Assembly (NCBI GenBank): GCA_030762175.1
Contig: CM060846.1
Span: 304,516,512-304,580,511 of the forward strand
Source: Metallyticus violacea
Lineage: Eukaryota > Arthropoda > Insecta > Mantodea > Metallyticidae
DNA length: 64,000 nt
Direction of reading: 5' to 3'
The position numbers and the translations under genes were made by a program. This document shows, in pieces, positions 41,638 through 54,538 of this stretch. How positions within the stretch are numbered: position 1 is the stretch's first letter; each line of letters starts with the position of its first letter. The notes beneath the pieces were generated by a model. That model was given only the letters and a program-made list of their open reading frames with translations, was not told the DNA's origin and made no database searches.

Positions 41638-43333
41638 TAAAACTGTCTCATAGGTTACTCAAAATATGGTACAAAAGTACAAAAGTATCAAATAAGGGTA
41701 TACTATTGACTTCTGTGCACTTAGTGGTTCCTGCATATCTCAGGGCACTGGAATTAGTGGTTTTTGCTTTTTAGGCATAAAATTATAAAAAAATAGTTGC
41801 ATACTACTAATAGGACTTAACTGTAGAGCTCTTCAAATTGAATAAGGTGACACATGGCTAAAATATGTAAAAAAATACACTTTGTAGATTTGCATCTACC
41901 CCACATTTGTTTATATTAAATCACATACCAAGCTACATTTTTAAAATCTTGCCTTTATTGGTGTTGCAATGTCAACAAACATTATGGTCTATACACTTTT
42001 AGAAAGTCTTGCCTTTATTTGTGTTGCAATGTCAACAAACATTACAGTGTACATAATGACAGTGTTTCAGAAAGCAACTGAAGGAAGTGAAAGCTGAAAG
42101 TTTAAAACAACAGCAGTAAATCAACAACATTAGTTTCAATTTGTTTGGGTTATCATCAATAAGAAACTACATAAAAACATAAAATTATTACTAAGTTCAT
42201 CAAATTATGCTCAGATATTATTTCTGGATAAAAGAATAAAGATAAGTTTTCATGTGTGCCTTTGAGCCCTTACAGTTTAATCTCAATATGGATAATTTAA
42301 ATGTCAGGGTCTATTGATTAAGACTATTCCATATTCATCATTTTAAGTTTATTAAATATGGAGGGGAACTGATCTGCAAAAAATGCAAGCAGCAATGAAA
42401 ACTAGATTTCCCAGATATTAAACAATAAGAAGCTATTTGTTATTAAATGCTTTCCCTTAATACTGGATAGTTTTTTAAGAATATTTTTTAGATTTCATGA
42501 TGCAATATTTCTTACTGTCAACATACAAATTATTTTCCTCAGTTCATGTATCAGAATATCAAAATTTAGCATGTATTTAGCTCATTTCACTGACAATTTC
42601 TTACATAAACTTTCACAAATTAATTTATGCTAGTTGTAAAGCATTCATTTTTAAACCTTCAATAAATGTTTGGTTAAAAGGAACCATTTTTAGATTTGCT
42701 TTCTAACTAAGATAAATTTATAAGTCAATCTGTTTGGATGAATCAATATTGAAACAATTAATAGATTTTTAGATGAAAATGAAAATTTAGGCAGGAGCCT
42801 AAATATAACTGGATTACCTCCCTTGGCCATAAGTGCAGCAGACATGTTTATGGTAGGCAAATTAGTTTTGAATACATCATATAACACTCCAAAATAAGTC
42901 AATATTTTTATCGACACTTTACACTCTTACCTATTCTATATTGGACAGTTCTGGAATGTAGTAGATGTTTTCCCACATAGCATAAAAAAAAGATGTGGGT
43001 AAAACAAGGAAGCAGTAGTATTTCCATAGTTTAGTGATTGTATCTAAGGCAAAAGCTCCCCTTCCTGTTTAACAAGCTATGATATTTACCCATGTTTCTG
43101 GAAAGAAAAGCTGCTTCAGAAACTTAGCAAATCCACAATTGGAACATACAAGTATCGGGCATTCCCATGGCTGACAGAAACATGTTAGCCCAGTGTTACG
43201 TAAGTGAAGCCAAATTAGTTATAACTGCTATTCAGGAAGGCTCATTGATTGCAAAGTGTATTAAGGCTGAGCAAACATTTCTTTTGCAAACTGAATATTT
43301 ATCTCTGATTCATGCATTTTTCATTTTTTTTTT

Positions 43334-43368
<35 letters not shown>

Positions 43369-44590
43369 GAATACCATTTGAAAAAGTTTTCCTAACATTA
43401 AAATTCTCAAATTATATATTATCTAGCTAATAAGTATTCATGTAAGCAGTGAAGAACACAGCCAAGAATTCTCAACAAGAATGAATTGGATTGCTTAAGT
43501 CATCATTTGGAAAATTCTACAAAATCCAATTGAAATGTTTAATAACAAATAGGAACTGCCTATGACCTATGAGCAAGTTTTCTATATATTAAGGGATTTT
43601 ATTTCACATAATTTTGAGAACAGTTTATTTCCAATTGCTTTACTGACATTGAACAGTGATCATAGTGAATAACTAGCATACATTTGCTGCATATAAAAAC
43701 ACCATAAGTGGTGAATGTTTGTGTGGCTCTTCCTATAAATGTATAGCTTTATAAACTGGTTTCTTTTTTCAGAGTATAAAATTTAACCAATGTTAACACT
43801 ATATAGATTTATATCTTACATACCACATTAGTCAGTTGTTCCTTATTTTGTAGTTTTAGACAAACTGCAATGTATAGTCCAACATGAAAACATTGGTCCC
43901 TATAATATGCGTATTCAAAATGCATATCTTGGTTGTACAATAAGCGAAGAACTAATACTATGGCAAATATTACAGTATCATCCATTAGTGCACTCATGAA
44001 AAGGCAATTGATGCCAGCAAAGCTTTTATGCAACAGAAAATGTTACAAATATTTTGTATGTACCTTTATCAGCAAGTGCTTTCTATCTCTCAACCTGCTA
44101 TGTAGCTTAGTTGAAACATGATTAGCAGAATAAATGCTGAAAATGCAGTTGTGCCAAACATGCCACTTAATTTTTTTGTGTTTTAATATCAATAAATAGT
44201 CATTAAGTAAAACATTATTATATAAAACATGAATATGTTTTTAATTTTAAATTAATTGCTTTTTATTTGTATTTGATTTTTACTTTGCATTTAATGTTTT
44301 TATTATTTTTTAATATTTCTTTATTGTTGGCAGACTATAATGATTTTATCGTGATATAATTGATAAAGAAGAGAATACGGGTTATAAGATGATCTAAGAC
44401 AATAAGGAAATTACAAAGTACATTTTAGAATAGTAGTTGAACAGTAGAGATACAATTTTTATACCTAGGTACAGCGAAGCAGTGTAATGGACTTTATTTC
44501 TTTTATTATTATTTTCATCTCACATATTTATTTTCAGTGTTTTGGATGTTATTGTCACACTGAAAAAGCTCTTTGATGTAACAGAATTCT
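41638..44590. other. Intronic sequence without recognised genes
   Basis: Contains two direct copies of CTTGCCTTTATTGGTGTTGC-type sequence (about 41950-41985 and 42007-42045) and a T-run at 43334-43362. No gene or transposon family recognised. Confidence 0.5.
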
Positions 44591-44599
44591 ACTAGATCA

Positions 44600-45520
44600 G
44601 GATTGCCAGGGGAGAGAATAAAATTGCACGAACATGGGTTTTTTAATAAAGCAATTGCCTGATTTGATGACTTACTTGGTTAATGCAATTCTGAGCATTC
44701 TGTTGAATGGAAATTCTAATCCAATGTAACATGGCAGGTGTAATGGATCTACAGGTCTCTGTGATACACTGGCAAAGGCTCTTGCTCTCGTTCCTGTGCA
44801 TAAGCTTATTTAAATATCCCTAGAGGAAGAAGTATAGAGGTGTTATTTTAGGTAGTCTGGCTGGTGACTGGTCCTTGTCTTCCTATCCAATGACCAGGAT
44901 GTATCACATTTAGATGGTTGCAGACCACCATCAATCCGAGCAGTGGAGTTCTATCATGTTGAAACTACATCATTATTTGCTCCTCCAGCAGTATATTTAT
45001 AAGCAGCAATGGGAGCTCATTAACTCATTGCAGGGAAAATATAGGTTGCATTCTGCTGTTAGATGCCTCTATAAGAAAAATGGTTTTATAAAGTAGTCAC
45101 ACAATATTCCACACCAGACATTCACCTCCACTGACATGGAATGCTGTCTCCTTTTAACAAAAGGGGGTTATTCAAGTTCCAATAATGCATACAATGGTGG
45201 TTTATGGTTCCATTATTCTGGAATCTTAATTAATCAGAAAATAGGATTCTGGATATGAACTCCATATTATTTGCCTAGCATGACTTCACAGATATTCACC
45301 CAGGCTTCAAAATCTCTCGGAGTTCTTGTTGTAGGTACAGATAGGGGTGAAACTTATTAGCATGCAGTATTTGTGTCACAGAAGACTGGGTGATGTTCAC
45401 TTTTTGTGCAATTGCCCATATACTAGTATGAGAGTTATTCAGGATTGCATTCAAAACAGCCTCTTAATTGACATTTTGTGTCACTGGTGCATCTCTAACA
45501 GGGGCATCCTTGCAAGCAAC
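44600..45520 (-). pseudogene. Tc1/mariner-like DDE transposase pseudogene
   Basis: The minus strand shows the complete order of blocks of an arthropod DDE transposase: EAVLNAILNNSHTSIWAIAQ and VNITQSSVTQILHANKFHPY (DNA-binding, about 45480-45355), FISRILFSD and NNGTINHHCMHYWNLNNPLL (about 45265-45165), VWCGILCD and YFPCNELMSSHCCL (about 45110-44990), then PARLPKITPLYFFL (about 44870-44830) and ITETCRSITPAMLH (about 44765-44725). Key positions are altered (SPDLTPLDFFLWG has become LPKITPLYFFL) and stops are frequent. The plus-strand 160-codon ORF at 45347-45829 is a shadow. Confidence 0.78.
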
Positions 45521-46439
45521 ACTGTTATATGCAGATTTCTTTCAATGCTTTGGATAGTATTAGCAATTGGTAGGATATTTCTCTTGCTACAGACTATGAA
45601 CTTGCTGTGCATTCACTCTCAACTCTTCATAGAAAAGAAGCATATAAACACACTCATCTGCAGAATAAATAGCAAAGGATTTGGGACAAAACCTGTGTTA
45701 AATCCATATATTTGTGAAGTAAAGGCAATGCACATTCTAAACATAACCTTGCAGTGCAACATCAGTCAAATTGTCATTCAAACATTTTTAATTTTTATTA
45801 TAAGTAATGTGCTTCTTATTTCAATATAATGCTTCCAGAGAAGTAACTTTTGAAATTTATTATTTTCCATGCCAAAATTTATATCACTTACCACTATTAA
45901 AACAATTACTCCCTTAAAAGCATCATGGCTCAAAACTATAAAAAGAGAAAAAATAAGCTGTTATGGTAAAACCCGAACAACCAAAGCAACTGGGGCAAAA
46001 AGCATTCCCAGTAATGCTTGCATTGAGCTAACCAGCCAACTAGAGTAGGAAGTTAGTACTTAGTGTGCAAACCACTATAATTTTGCCATGCATCATTTCT
46101 TATTCCTTTAATCGTTATTGCTAGCCTTCATTGCATATTGTTCTATACTGCATCTAATTATATAGCATGGCCTTTTTGTATTTTCATATAACAGACTAGT
46201 TATAACTGAGTTATGTCTTCAGAATTGTCCTGTTCGTATCGAGTGGGCCATCCATACAGCTCATTTTGCTTTCTAAGGTAGGCCTGCAATCCAAAGTTAC
46301 TTTGTACTGGGTGAGCAATCCTTGATGCAACTGTGGGACTGGCCGGCAATGCTATATCACTATGGGAGGCAGGGAGTTTATTTTCCCTCCAATGTGCATG
46401 CTTCATTGTGAGTTGAAATCTTGTGCAAGTAGCACTTGT

Positions 46440-46870
46440 TTTGTTAGTTCACACAATACAGTGTATTCAGTAAAAGTGTATCAAGTAAAATGAGGTAGTA
46501 CAAGTATTCTATTCCCAAAAGAGTATTCACGTATGACTCATATGTGTGTACAGAATGAGAGCGTGTTGTAAAGAGATTATTTCAACAGGAATTTCCTGAT
46601 GTTCATGTCCCTAATCAGATTTCGATTCATCGATTAGTAAATTTCATGAAATGGAAAGTGTTCTTTATCTCTGGAGGGCATTAAAAAAGAAAGTGTAGAA
46701 AAAATTCACACACATTAGATGAACTTAAAACTAACATTTGTTGAGAAATTTCTGCCATTTCTCATAGGGAACTGTGCGGTGTAATGAGCAATTTCCTAAG
46801 CAGGTGTCAAAAATGCATGAACAAGGAAGGGAGGCAGTTCCAGCATCTCCTTGCTTAATATACGTGAGTA
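46440..46870 (+). pseudogene. MLE-like transposase relic, internally deleted
   Basis: N-terminal DNA-binding part: TYDSYVCTE, ERVVKRLFQQEFPDVHVPNQ and ISIHRLVNFMKW (46530-46655). After about 100 bp the C-terminal end appears: MSNFLSRCQKCMNKEGRQFQ (about 46781-46840). The catalytic core between is deleted. Same family as 36425-36960, which keeps the complementary half. Confidence 0.68.
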
Positions 46871-47820
46871 ATTTACTTTCCCTTTTAAGTGTTTATGTTA
46901 TGTATGTTAGAAATAACTTACACAACAAACCATACTATATTTACTGCAGACTTTGTTATCTGCACCACCGACAAAGCAGCCAGCCTTGCCAGCCGCACGC
47001 TGGAAAACCAGTTGCATGAAGGATCATTCACCACGTAGAAGGCAAGCACAGGAATATTGACCATTTTGTCACTTATGGCTTAATTGAGTGCTTATCTCCC
47101 AGAAGAATATGACACAGCTGATCACTTGGTATATAGCACAGTAATTTAAACTTATATTCCTGCATCATTATATAGTACATCATTACGATTAGCAATGCTG
47201 GGTCTATTACAGAAGACTTGGATAAAGTAACATTTTATTCAAATGATACAAGAAAGGAACCAGACCATATTTTTTAAACTTTAAGAGATTAATAAATGGG
47301 ATTAAAAATTCTAGGTGTGAAACTAAAGTTATCAATCAGTAAATGTTGCTACAACTGTATGTGTATATGTAAAGGTGCAAGTTGTAACTGAAACAGACAA
47401 CCACTATGTATCAAACTCCAGTTTTAAAGGTAAAACTACTTAGTCTTCATAGTGCATTCACCCCTTTGTACCAAACTGGTTTGAAGTGTGTAGCACAAGT
47501 CTTCAAACTTCCTAACCCCACAGTTAGGCACTTTTGCAACACTATACTCTAGTTAAAAATGATTTATTCAAACAAAAATGCTACATTGTGGCAAAAATGA
47601 AGTACTTAACAAAGAAAGTGAAGAGAACAAAAAATGACCAGCTGTGTTCTATCATGTCTTTCAACATTCATAATCATTTCATATTTGAATTAAAAGGCCA
47701 TGATAAGCGTGCAAAGTTTTATCCTTTTTCTGTTTTTTTATGTTTTCAAAGTCTAAAACATATATATATATATTATATTTTTTAATTTGTCTCTATAGAT
47801 AGATTCATCTTCTTACTGAT
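46871..47820. other. Intronic sequence without recognised genes
   Basis: No recognised family; a (TA)n run lies at 47760-47772. Confidence 0.5.
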
Positions 47821-47824
47821 ACAG

Positions 47825-48062
47825 ACACAGGTGGCCAAGGATGTTAAAGCAGGGATTCGTAAGTGGAAGGTCTGGGGTTTTATTCCTGCCAGGACCCTCC
47901 TCCCTGATTGAGGTTTTTCCGGGTTTTCCTCAGTCCTCATAAATGGCACATGCTGGGGAAGGTACCCTAAACTTAAGCCTGGAATACTTCTTTCTTCAAA
48001 AAAAAAAAAAAAATTCTGTTTCAATTTATCATTTCATATCATGCATCATCAGTGTCCACCAC
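47825..48062 (+). mobile_element. tRNA-derived SINE, family A
   Basis: GGTGGCCAAGGATGTTAAAG head, TGGGGTTTTATTCCTGCC in place of the B box (decayed), GGGTTTTCCTCAGTCCTCAT body, A-run at 47998-48014 and ATGCATCATCAGTGTCCACC. Confidence 0.8.
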
Positions 48063-49600
48063 CTGCATGACTTTTCATGCACTTTATGTGCAAAATACAT
48101 ATTTTTTTCTGAAATGTTGATCTTTTGTGGGTATTAGAAGCGAATATAGACTAAATGCTGTATAATACATTATTATGCACCTTTATGTCCTAAAACCTGG
48201 ATCCTGTTTCAAAATACAAATTTAAATGCAGAAAATTAATTTAATGGCTAATATATTATTAATTTAATCTTATTTTAAGTAGATATAATTTAACTGCTTG
48301 GCATTCAGAATTCACAGTATTAAATTTTAAATAGTTCACGTATTATGTTCTTTTAAATCTTGCTACTATACTGTATTTTCATGTTCACAAATATTTCGAA
48401 GGTAACTGCTTTGTCCCTGCAAAGCAAGTGATCTGTAATTGCACAGCATGTCTGTATGAATTCAGAAGCAGCATGTTTCACTGTGTTGGATTCCAAATTG
48501 AATTATTATTAAAAAGAGTATTATTTATTGGAGAATATGCTAACAGTCTGTTATCTTCACTATCCAGATACAATTTGGAGTAACAGGGGAAACTTTTGAA
48601 ATTAAATAAGAGCTTCAATGGAGGTAAGTTGATGTCTGCACATTTTCTGAGTCTGCAAGTTCAGAAAAATTATATATTACTATATTAACAAGGTAGCAAG
48701 TCTTATGCCTAGTCCAGCAACTCATTTTAGAGAGCTGTGGCATAAACTGGATTCTTGAGAGTAAGTGGAATGTAAATAATGCTATGGGTTCAACATATGT
48801 GCATAATGCTATATAATCTATTTACTGGTGAAGCACTTTAACATGCAAGGTCATCTTTAATAATAATATAATACTTGCTAATAGCATTGTAATTAATGCA
48901 CAAACCATCCATGTGTTAATATTTCACAATTTATTCTTTATCTTTGAAAAACCAGAGTACACACAATCCTCCATCTTCCTATATTATTATTCTTATAATT
49001 TTGCTTTATCTCTGCCATTATCATCATTGTCATTGCATCTCTATTTTGTAACATCCTGCCAATGGCAGTCCTGGATTTTCCTTATTAATTTCCTGTAGTT
49101 ATTCTTTGAAAATTAAGCTAACTAAAACAGATATTTTTCACTTTTCATTGCAAATGAAAGCATTACATTTTCCATGTATCTGTACTCCATTTCACTAGTG
49201 TGCTTTATCCCATTAAAACCATGTATGAAAAGATTTTGCTAGCAATGGCATTTTCGTTCCGTTTTATTGTGGTATGTATTTGTTAAGAACAAATGAAATT
49301 CTCTTCAATTAGACACTAAAAACTTGTATACCATATTCATGATTGCTTTTGAACATTAAACAAAATGGCAAAAACAGAAAATCACTAATAATGGTCAGTC
49401 AAGTGCAGGAAAGAACAGTTAGTACTACCAGTTTTGAGGGCTACAATAGAATAAATTTTACAGAACATTTACAGAAAAAGCAGAATGCAGGGAAGCTCAC
49501 AAGTCCATATTAGAACTTATGTGAACAAAAAAACTAATATGTTTAATTTCAATCATGACACTAATTTTTTTTTAATAATATACTAAGGGATATATTCTAA
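48063..49600. other. Intronic sequence without recognised genes
   Basis: Only short ORFs. A PLE-tail-like TTTCACTGTGTTGGATTCC occurs at 48477-48495 without other PLE features. A T-run follows at 49681-49706. Confidence 0.5.
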
Positions 49601-49759
49601 GCCTTATAATATTCTGAAGTAATTAAGAAAAGTTAGGACATGAGATCAATAGATGGGCTTTGTGGAAAATATTTCAGTTTATTTTTTTTTTTTTTTTTTT
49701 TTTTTGTAAAAGTAATATTGATCATAAGTATTTAATAGAATGCCGAAATATTGATGAAA

Positions 49760-50640
49760 AAAGAAATTCATTTTTATACACAGTGAAATACATTCACAAA
49801 ACAAGAAAACTGTATATATATTTGGATGAAACATGAGTTATTGTAAAAATGACTAACAAAAAATGTGGCTAATGGAACAGGGAGAAGTGTTATGAAATAT
49901 CCTTATTGGTATGGGGTCACATCTAATCATAGTCCAAGCTGACAATGAGAACAGTTTTATTGAAAATTTCCCATTGGACTTTCAGTTGAAATTAGCAAAC
50001 TACTATCATGAGAAAATGGACAACAACTAATTTTTGGTGTGGTTTAAGGAGAAATTACTTCCTAACATTCCTCTAAATTAAAAATTGACAGTGCAAACCA
50101 TCATTCTTATGAACTTCATAAAACCCTGAGTTCCAAAATGTGAAAAAATTAAATGCAGAAGTAGTTAAGAAAAAGGAATATAAAATTTGATGTTAAAGCC
50201 AGCACTAAACGAACTAATAAAACTTAAGCCACAATTCCAGTCATATGAAATAGATAAAATAGCAGAAGAAACAAGACATAGATACCATTGTATGTTTACC
50301 ACCTTATCACTGTGAATTCAATCCAGTTCACTTTATCAGGGTAAAAGTGATAAATTTTATTCACAAATGAAATACAAAGTTTACAGTATCTCATGTGAAG
50401 TTAGTGTTTGAAGAGGCAATAAGTGTGATTAGTGTGGAAAACTGGAAGGAAGCCTGCCACCAAGCTAAAGAACAGGAAGAGATTTAATGAGATCGCATTT
50501 AATTAATGAATTTAATCATACACAAATTAAGTATCTACATTTGCCCTGAAAGTGAGGAATCAGAGAGTATATGGGTAATAATGAGGATGATGGTGATTAT
50601 GACTTCAGTGAGCTGTTGTAGCATAACTTCCTCATTCAAT
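49760..50640 (+). pseudogene. DDE (IS630/Tc1-like) transposase pseudogene
   Basis: Broken + frames: KTRKLYIYLDET (first catalytic Asp region, about 49800-49835), LLVWGHI, then MRKWTTTNFW (related to 'YEKWL'), and CLPPYHCEFNPVHFIRVKVI (about 50290-50350), the 'LPPYHPDLNPIE' box. It ends with VENWKEACHQAKEQEEI and a Glu/Ser-rich SEESES stretch. It belongs to the arthropod DDE_3-type family with 'VYLDETW' and 'LPPYHCDLNPIE'. It lacks several catalytic residues and has many stops. Confidence 0.7.
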
Positions 50641-50879
50641 CACTGTTAAAATCTATGTACCTGACTGTGTATTTGAACTTAATATTTCTCAATTTATATC
50701 ATACTCATTATGCAAACCTAACTGTATTTAAATCTTTTACCAATTTTTGTAAACATGGATTTCTGTTCCCTTACCATTACTCTTTATGTGACAAATGTTT
50801 GAAAAGAAGAGCAGGAAGAGTCTTTCTTCTTGCCAAATGTACTTTAAGAGTACATACCAACTCAATCCCAAATGAGTAA

Positions 50880-51529
50880 TTTGTTGCACAGTATGTTTGC
50901 AAATATGTAAGTTTGTCAAATTTAAGGTTTTATGATTACCGGATTTTATAATGTAGACTAACCTGTATAGAGTTATCATTCATGTTATTTCCTATTTTTC
51001 AGGGATGAAAGATTACACTAAACAAAATAACATCACTGAAAATTTAGCTTCCATTTAATAACAGATTTCCAAAGGTACCCAATACTGAGGAAGTAATAAA
51101 ATATATATATATATATTTGGGGGGGATTTAGTTATCTTATATAATGTCATTGCATTATGTTTACTTCTCATAAAAATTTAGTTTTATTCTTTGATTAAAA
51201 CGATGACAATTTTGTGTTACCCATAAAGAAAATATTATAAAGTAAAGCCATCCATTCTGACATATTTTTACTGTGTAGTATTAAATATTATTGGACAGAT
51301 CAAGAAAGTGCTAATCAGCACTTAATTTCTAAGTAGGAGCTACAGAAAACTGTCTATCTTGGGTCCCGTGTTTCAAATTAAAAAAGTTACATATGTGGTC
51401 AAAATGCATAGAAAATATATTTTTATATATATATATATTTCTTTTATATATATTTTATACATATAAATATATTTTATATTTTTCTTTCTTAGAAAGTAAT
51501 AGATTTAGGACACAAATCAATAAATTTAC
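50880..51529. other. Intronic sequence adjoining the PDZ exon
   Basis: AT microsatellites at about 51100-51117 and 51415-51478. No gene signals other than the splice donor GTAAAT (minus, 51529-51524) of the neighbouring exon. Confidence 0.6.
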
Positions 51530-51862
51530 CTGTTGCATCTCAACACTGGCACGTTTGCTACTTATTCTTCTGAAGAGAGATGACTTTCGCCTCTTATCAG
51601 TATGCTCTCTCTTCTGTCGGCGCTGGCGATGCATGCTGCGTCTTGCTAGCTTACTTTGCCATGGTTCACGTTTACGTCCTCCAGTCCTAATTGAAGTATT
51701 TTCTAAAGGTGTAGAACGAAGGGTTACATGATCTCCTCCAGAGAGTAGCAATTGCAAAACCTGAGTGTGATATAGGCCTTGAACAGCTTCACCATTGATA
51801 TGCGTAATGAGGTCACCAGGCCGCACTCCAGATTCAAATGCTGGACTTCCATCATCCACTGC
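51530..51862 (-). CDS. MAST-family kinase, internal exon (PDZ domain C-terminal part)
   Basis: A 111-codon exon, phase 0 at both ends. Acceptor TTTTTGTAG before 51862; donor CAG|GTAAAT after 51530. It encodes AVDDGSPAFESGVRPGDLIT, HINGEAVQGLYHTQVLQLLL and SGGDHVTLRSTPLENTSIRT: the second half of the MAST PDZ domain, with the typical 'VEEGGPA..AGL..GDLITHVNGEPV' pattern. KAKMARR-like QSKLARRSMHRQRRQKREH follows, then KSSLFRRISSKRASVEMQQ, equivalent to the KRSSLFRKITKQ block of vertebrate MASTs. It would join directly to IAASTSS of the terminal exon. The PDZ binds C-terminal ligand tails. The first PDZ half and the kinase are outside the window. Confidence 0.94.
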
Positions 51863-52866
51863 CTACAAAAACAAAAATAATTATTATACACAAACAGTAA
51901 TTAGTTGTCTATTATTTAGTTGTTATTAAAAGTACTTGTCACCAATTAGGTGATAAGAGTAACCCTATTCAAGAACCTGTTAACTGATAAATGTTAAGCA
52001 AAAAACAATTTTCAAAGTGGATTGTTTTGTTATGAACTGTCTCCTCTTGCTAGAATTGATGTTCCTGTTTTGAGCCTTATATGTATGTGCTGCCATTAAT
52101 TACAGTATATAGCAACAGTAATACAGATTATAATAGATGAAGAAAGATTATGAAAGAACAGAATGATTGGATAATTAAGTATTAGCTGGTGCTTTGGAAT
52201 ATTTACTTTCATTTCTCTGGCAAAGTCCTCTAAGGGCCAATAGGTAATATAAAGTTCACATTAGGCCAGCAAAAGAGAAGGAAAATCTGCCAGAGGATTT
52301 ACTAAATTATAAACGCAAACCAAAATAATATTTTTCAAAAGGCATAATAACTGAGAGAGTAAAGCTGACTAATCAAAATGCTTATGCTCCTAAATAATTT
52401 ACCTTTTATTTGAAATGTTCATACAACTAAGAATGAAGGTGCAGTTTAATTACTAGTAGAAATCATATTGAAAATACTGTTTATAAAATTGCAGCTCCAT
52501 ACCATACCATATTCTAAGACAATCATTATATATTTAAATAATCACCTTTTTTCTGGATCTATTCACATACAAAGGTATAGTTTTCAAAATTCTCTTCACA
52601 TCTTTCAAAATGGCAACCAATGGTAGTGTGCCCTGTTACACCTCTGTGATAAATAGAAATAACAGCAAGTACAACTTAAGAAACAGAAAGGTAAACTGGC
52701 TGCTAAAGGTGATGGTGATTGTAGTGATAAAATAAATTATGTAAGTAAACCATATTAAAGTAAGATACTTAAGCAAAGATACATGCCCACGTGGTGCTAA
52801 TGCCCAGAGTGTGATATGAGATAATCAAACAGCTTCTTTACGACATTTACAAAAATTATTGATTTA

Positions 52867-53533
52867 ATGTACAGTGAACTAAAAGAAGTGTGTACTGAGA
52901 GTAAAAGATTAATGAAAGAAAACTATGAGTTGAAAAGAAACAAGAAAAATTGCAATGCAATAAGAGTGGCTATACCCCAGGAGAAAAATTTCAAAAATTG
53001 TACATGGGAAAATGGGATTGCAAGTCATTCTTTCCAATTTCTACAGTGCATTAAATAAACAAGGCAGTTATGATGAAATTAAGGAATTGGAAAATGCTGT
53101 AGTGAATACTAAACTGACAATAAAAGTAAAAAGCAAACATTCTTACATAACAATATATGGTGATAGCCATGCAAGATGAATAGCTCCGATGCTGAAGGAG
53201 ATATGAACAGAACTCAATGTGATTGGTTACACACTTCCGAACATAAAAATCAAGAAAGTGATGAAAACTGCCAAAGAAGATGCATATCATCCAGAAATGT
53301 CAGTTCTCATAGGTGAAGCAAATCTAGCTATATGTGGAACCAATAAATGTATACAATCCCTGTCTGTTAATAATAAAAATGTAAAGTTAGTCTATATACA
53401 CAAGTTGGATCAGGATATGCATACTAGACATGACCTTCACCTTAATGCTGGAGGGAAGAGATATATTGCCAAACAGATTCACCAGTTCATAAATGTAATG
53501 CATTGCAGGACTACAGCACTTATTGCAGAATAA
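52867..53533 (+). pseudogene. LINE ORF1 with SGNH esterase-like domain
   Basis: Starts with a coiled-coil segment YSELKEVCTESKRLMKENYE (52870-52929). The SGNH block I appears as TIYGDSHAR (about 53149-53175). The end is the block V-like DMHTRHDLHLNAGGKRYIAK (53415-53474), with the catalytic His in DLHLN. Esterase-type ORF1 proteins occur in CR1 and related LINEs and may help RNA or membrane interactions. A frame break lies between the coiled coil and the esterase part. Confidence 0.72.
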
Positions 53534-53639
53534 AAAGCAAATGTTTATGTTCTGAATCATGTGGCTTGTTTCCAGATGGTAAACTGCCAGCTCTGGGAAG
53601 AATGGGACCAAACTTAATATTATTAAGGGTACTCCACCA

Positions 53640-54304
53640 AAACATTCAGTACTGAAGTAATAAAATTAATGCATTAGAAATGGTATTGGAAGATGTAAAG
53701 CCACAAGTAGCAGTATTGACAGAACATGGATTTCATGATAAGAATATTCACTTATATAATATCCAAATTTTGTAATAGCATATAAATTCTGTACAGAAAA
53801 ATATAAAGGAGGAATTATTCTAATATAAATAAGAGATAATGTAAAATTTAAAGTCTTAAAATTTGTCTGTAAATTAAGCATCAAAAAATCATAGAAGCAG
53901 CAGTTACAGTTAATATTAACAGTGAAGTTTCCATTTTAGGAGTTTACAGATTGCCAAGTGCATCTGTTCCTGTATTTGTGGAATAACTTGACAACATTAT
54001 TAATAAATTGATGACTAAAATTGTGCAACTTATAATCTTAGATGACAATATTGATGCAAACTCAACAAATAGGGATTATCATAATTTAATTGATACTATA
54101 AAATCATATAACTTGGCTGATGTAGTAAAACAGCCAATGAGGGTCATACATCATTCTTCTACTGTAATTGACCATATTTATACAAATGTAAAAACAGGTT
54201 TCTTTTCAATAAGTGTAAAAAATTTTCATCTTTCTGAACATCATGCCATACATATATATTGTTTATGGATCCATTTTAAAACAAAGAGAAGAATAATTTT
54301 GTGA
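53640..54304 (+). pseudogene. LINE apurinic-type endonuclease fragment
   Basis: Blocks in order: LEMVLEDVKPQVAVLTEHGF (53677-53735; 'LTEH' box), GVYRLPSASVPVF (about 53941-53980), LIILDDNID (54032-54058; 'GDFN' box with F lost), then RVIHHSSTVIDHIYTN (54140-54187) and HLSEHHAIHI (54229-54258; 'SDHH' box). Nicks target DNA in intact LINEs. Confidence 0.78.
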
Positions 54305-54538
54305 ATCTAGAATGACATCTGATGCAAATGTAAATAAGCTAAATGGCTTATTTGAAAAGAAAACATGGTCTCAAGTCTATAATGACAAAACAGTAATGTG
54401 AAATGGGAATATATTCATGAAAAAATTAATGTCCTATCTTAATTCTGCGTGCGCCTTTAAAAGAAAGATAGTAAAAACAAGTGGGTAGGTAAATCAAAAT
54501 TGCCTAATCAGCATATGTTTTATCTAATAACATAAAAT

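Noticed and set aside
45347..45829. 160-codon plus-strand frame as a gene
   Set aside because: The minus strand of the same DNA reads as successive blocks of a DDE transposase; the plus frame is its shadow.
48477..48495. TTTCACTGTGTTGGATTCC as a solo PLE tail
   Set aside because: No arm, ribozyme or flanking repeat found; a chance match cannot be excluded.
51393..51731. Plus-strand 112-codon ORF at the PDZ exon
   Set aside because: Shadow of the minus-strand PDZ exon plus an AT microsatellite.
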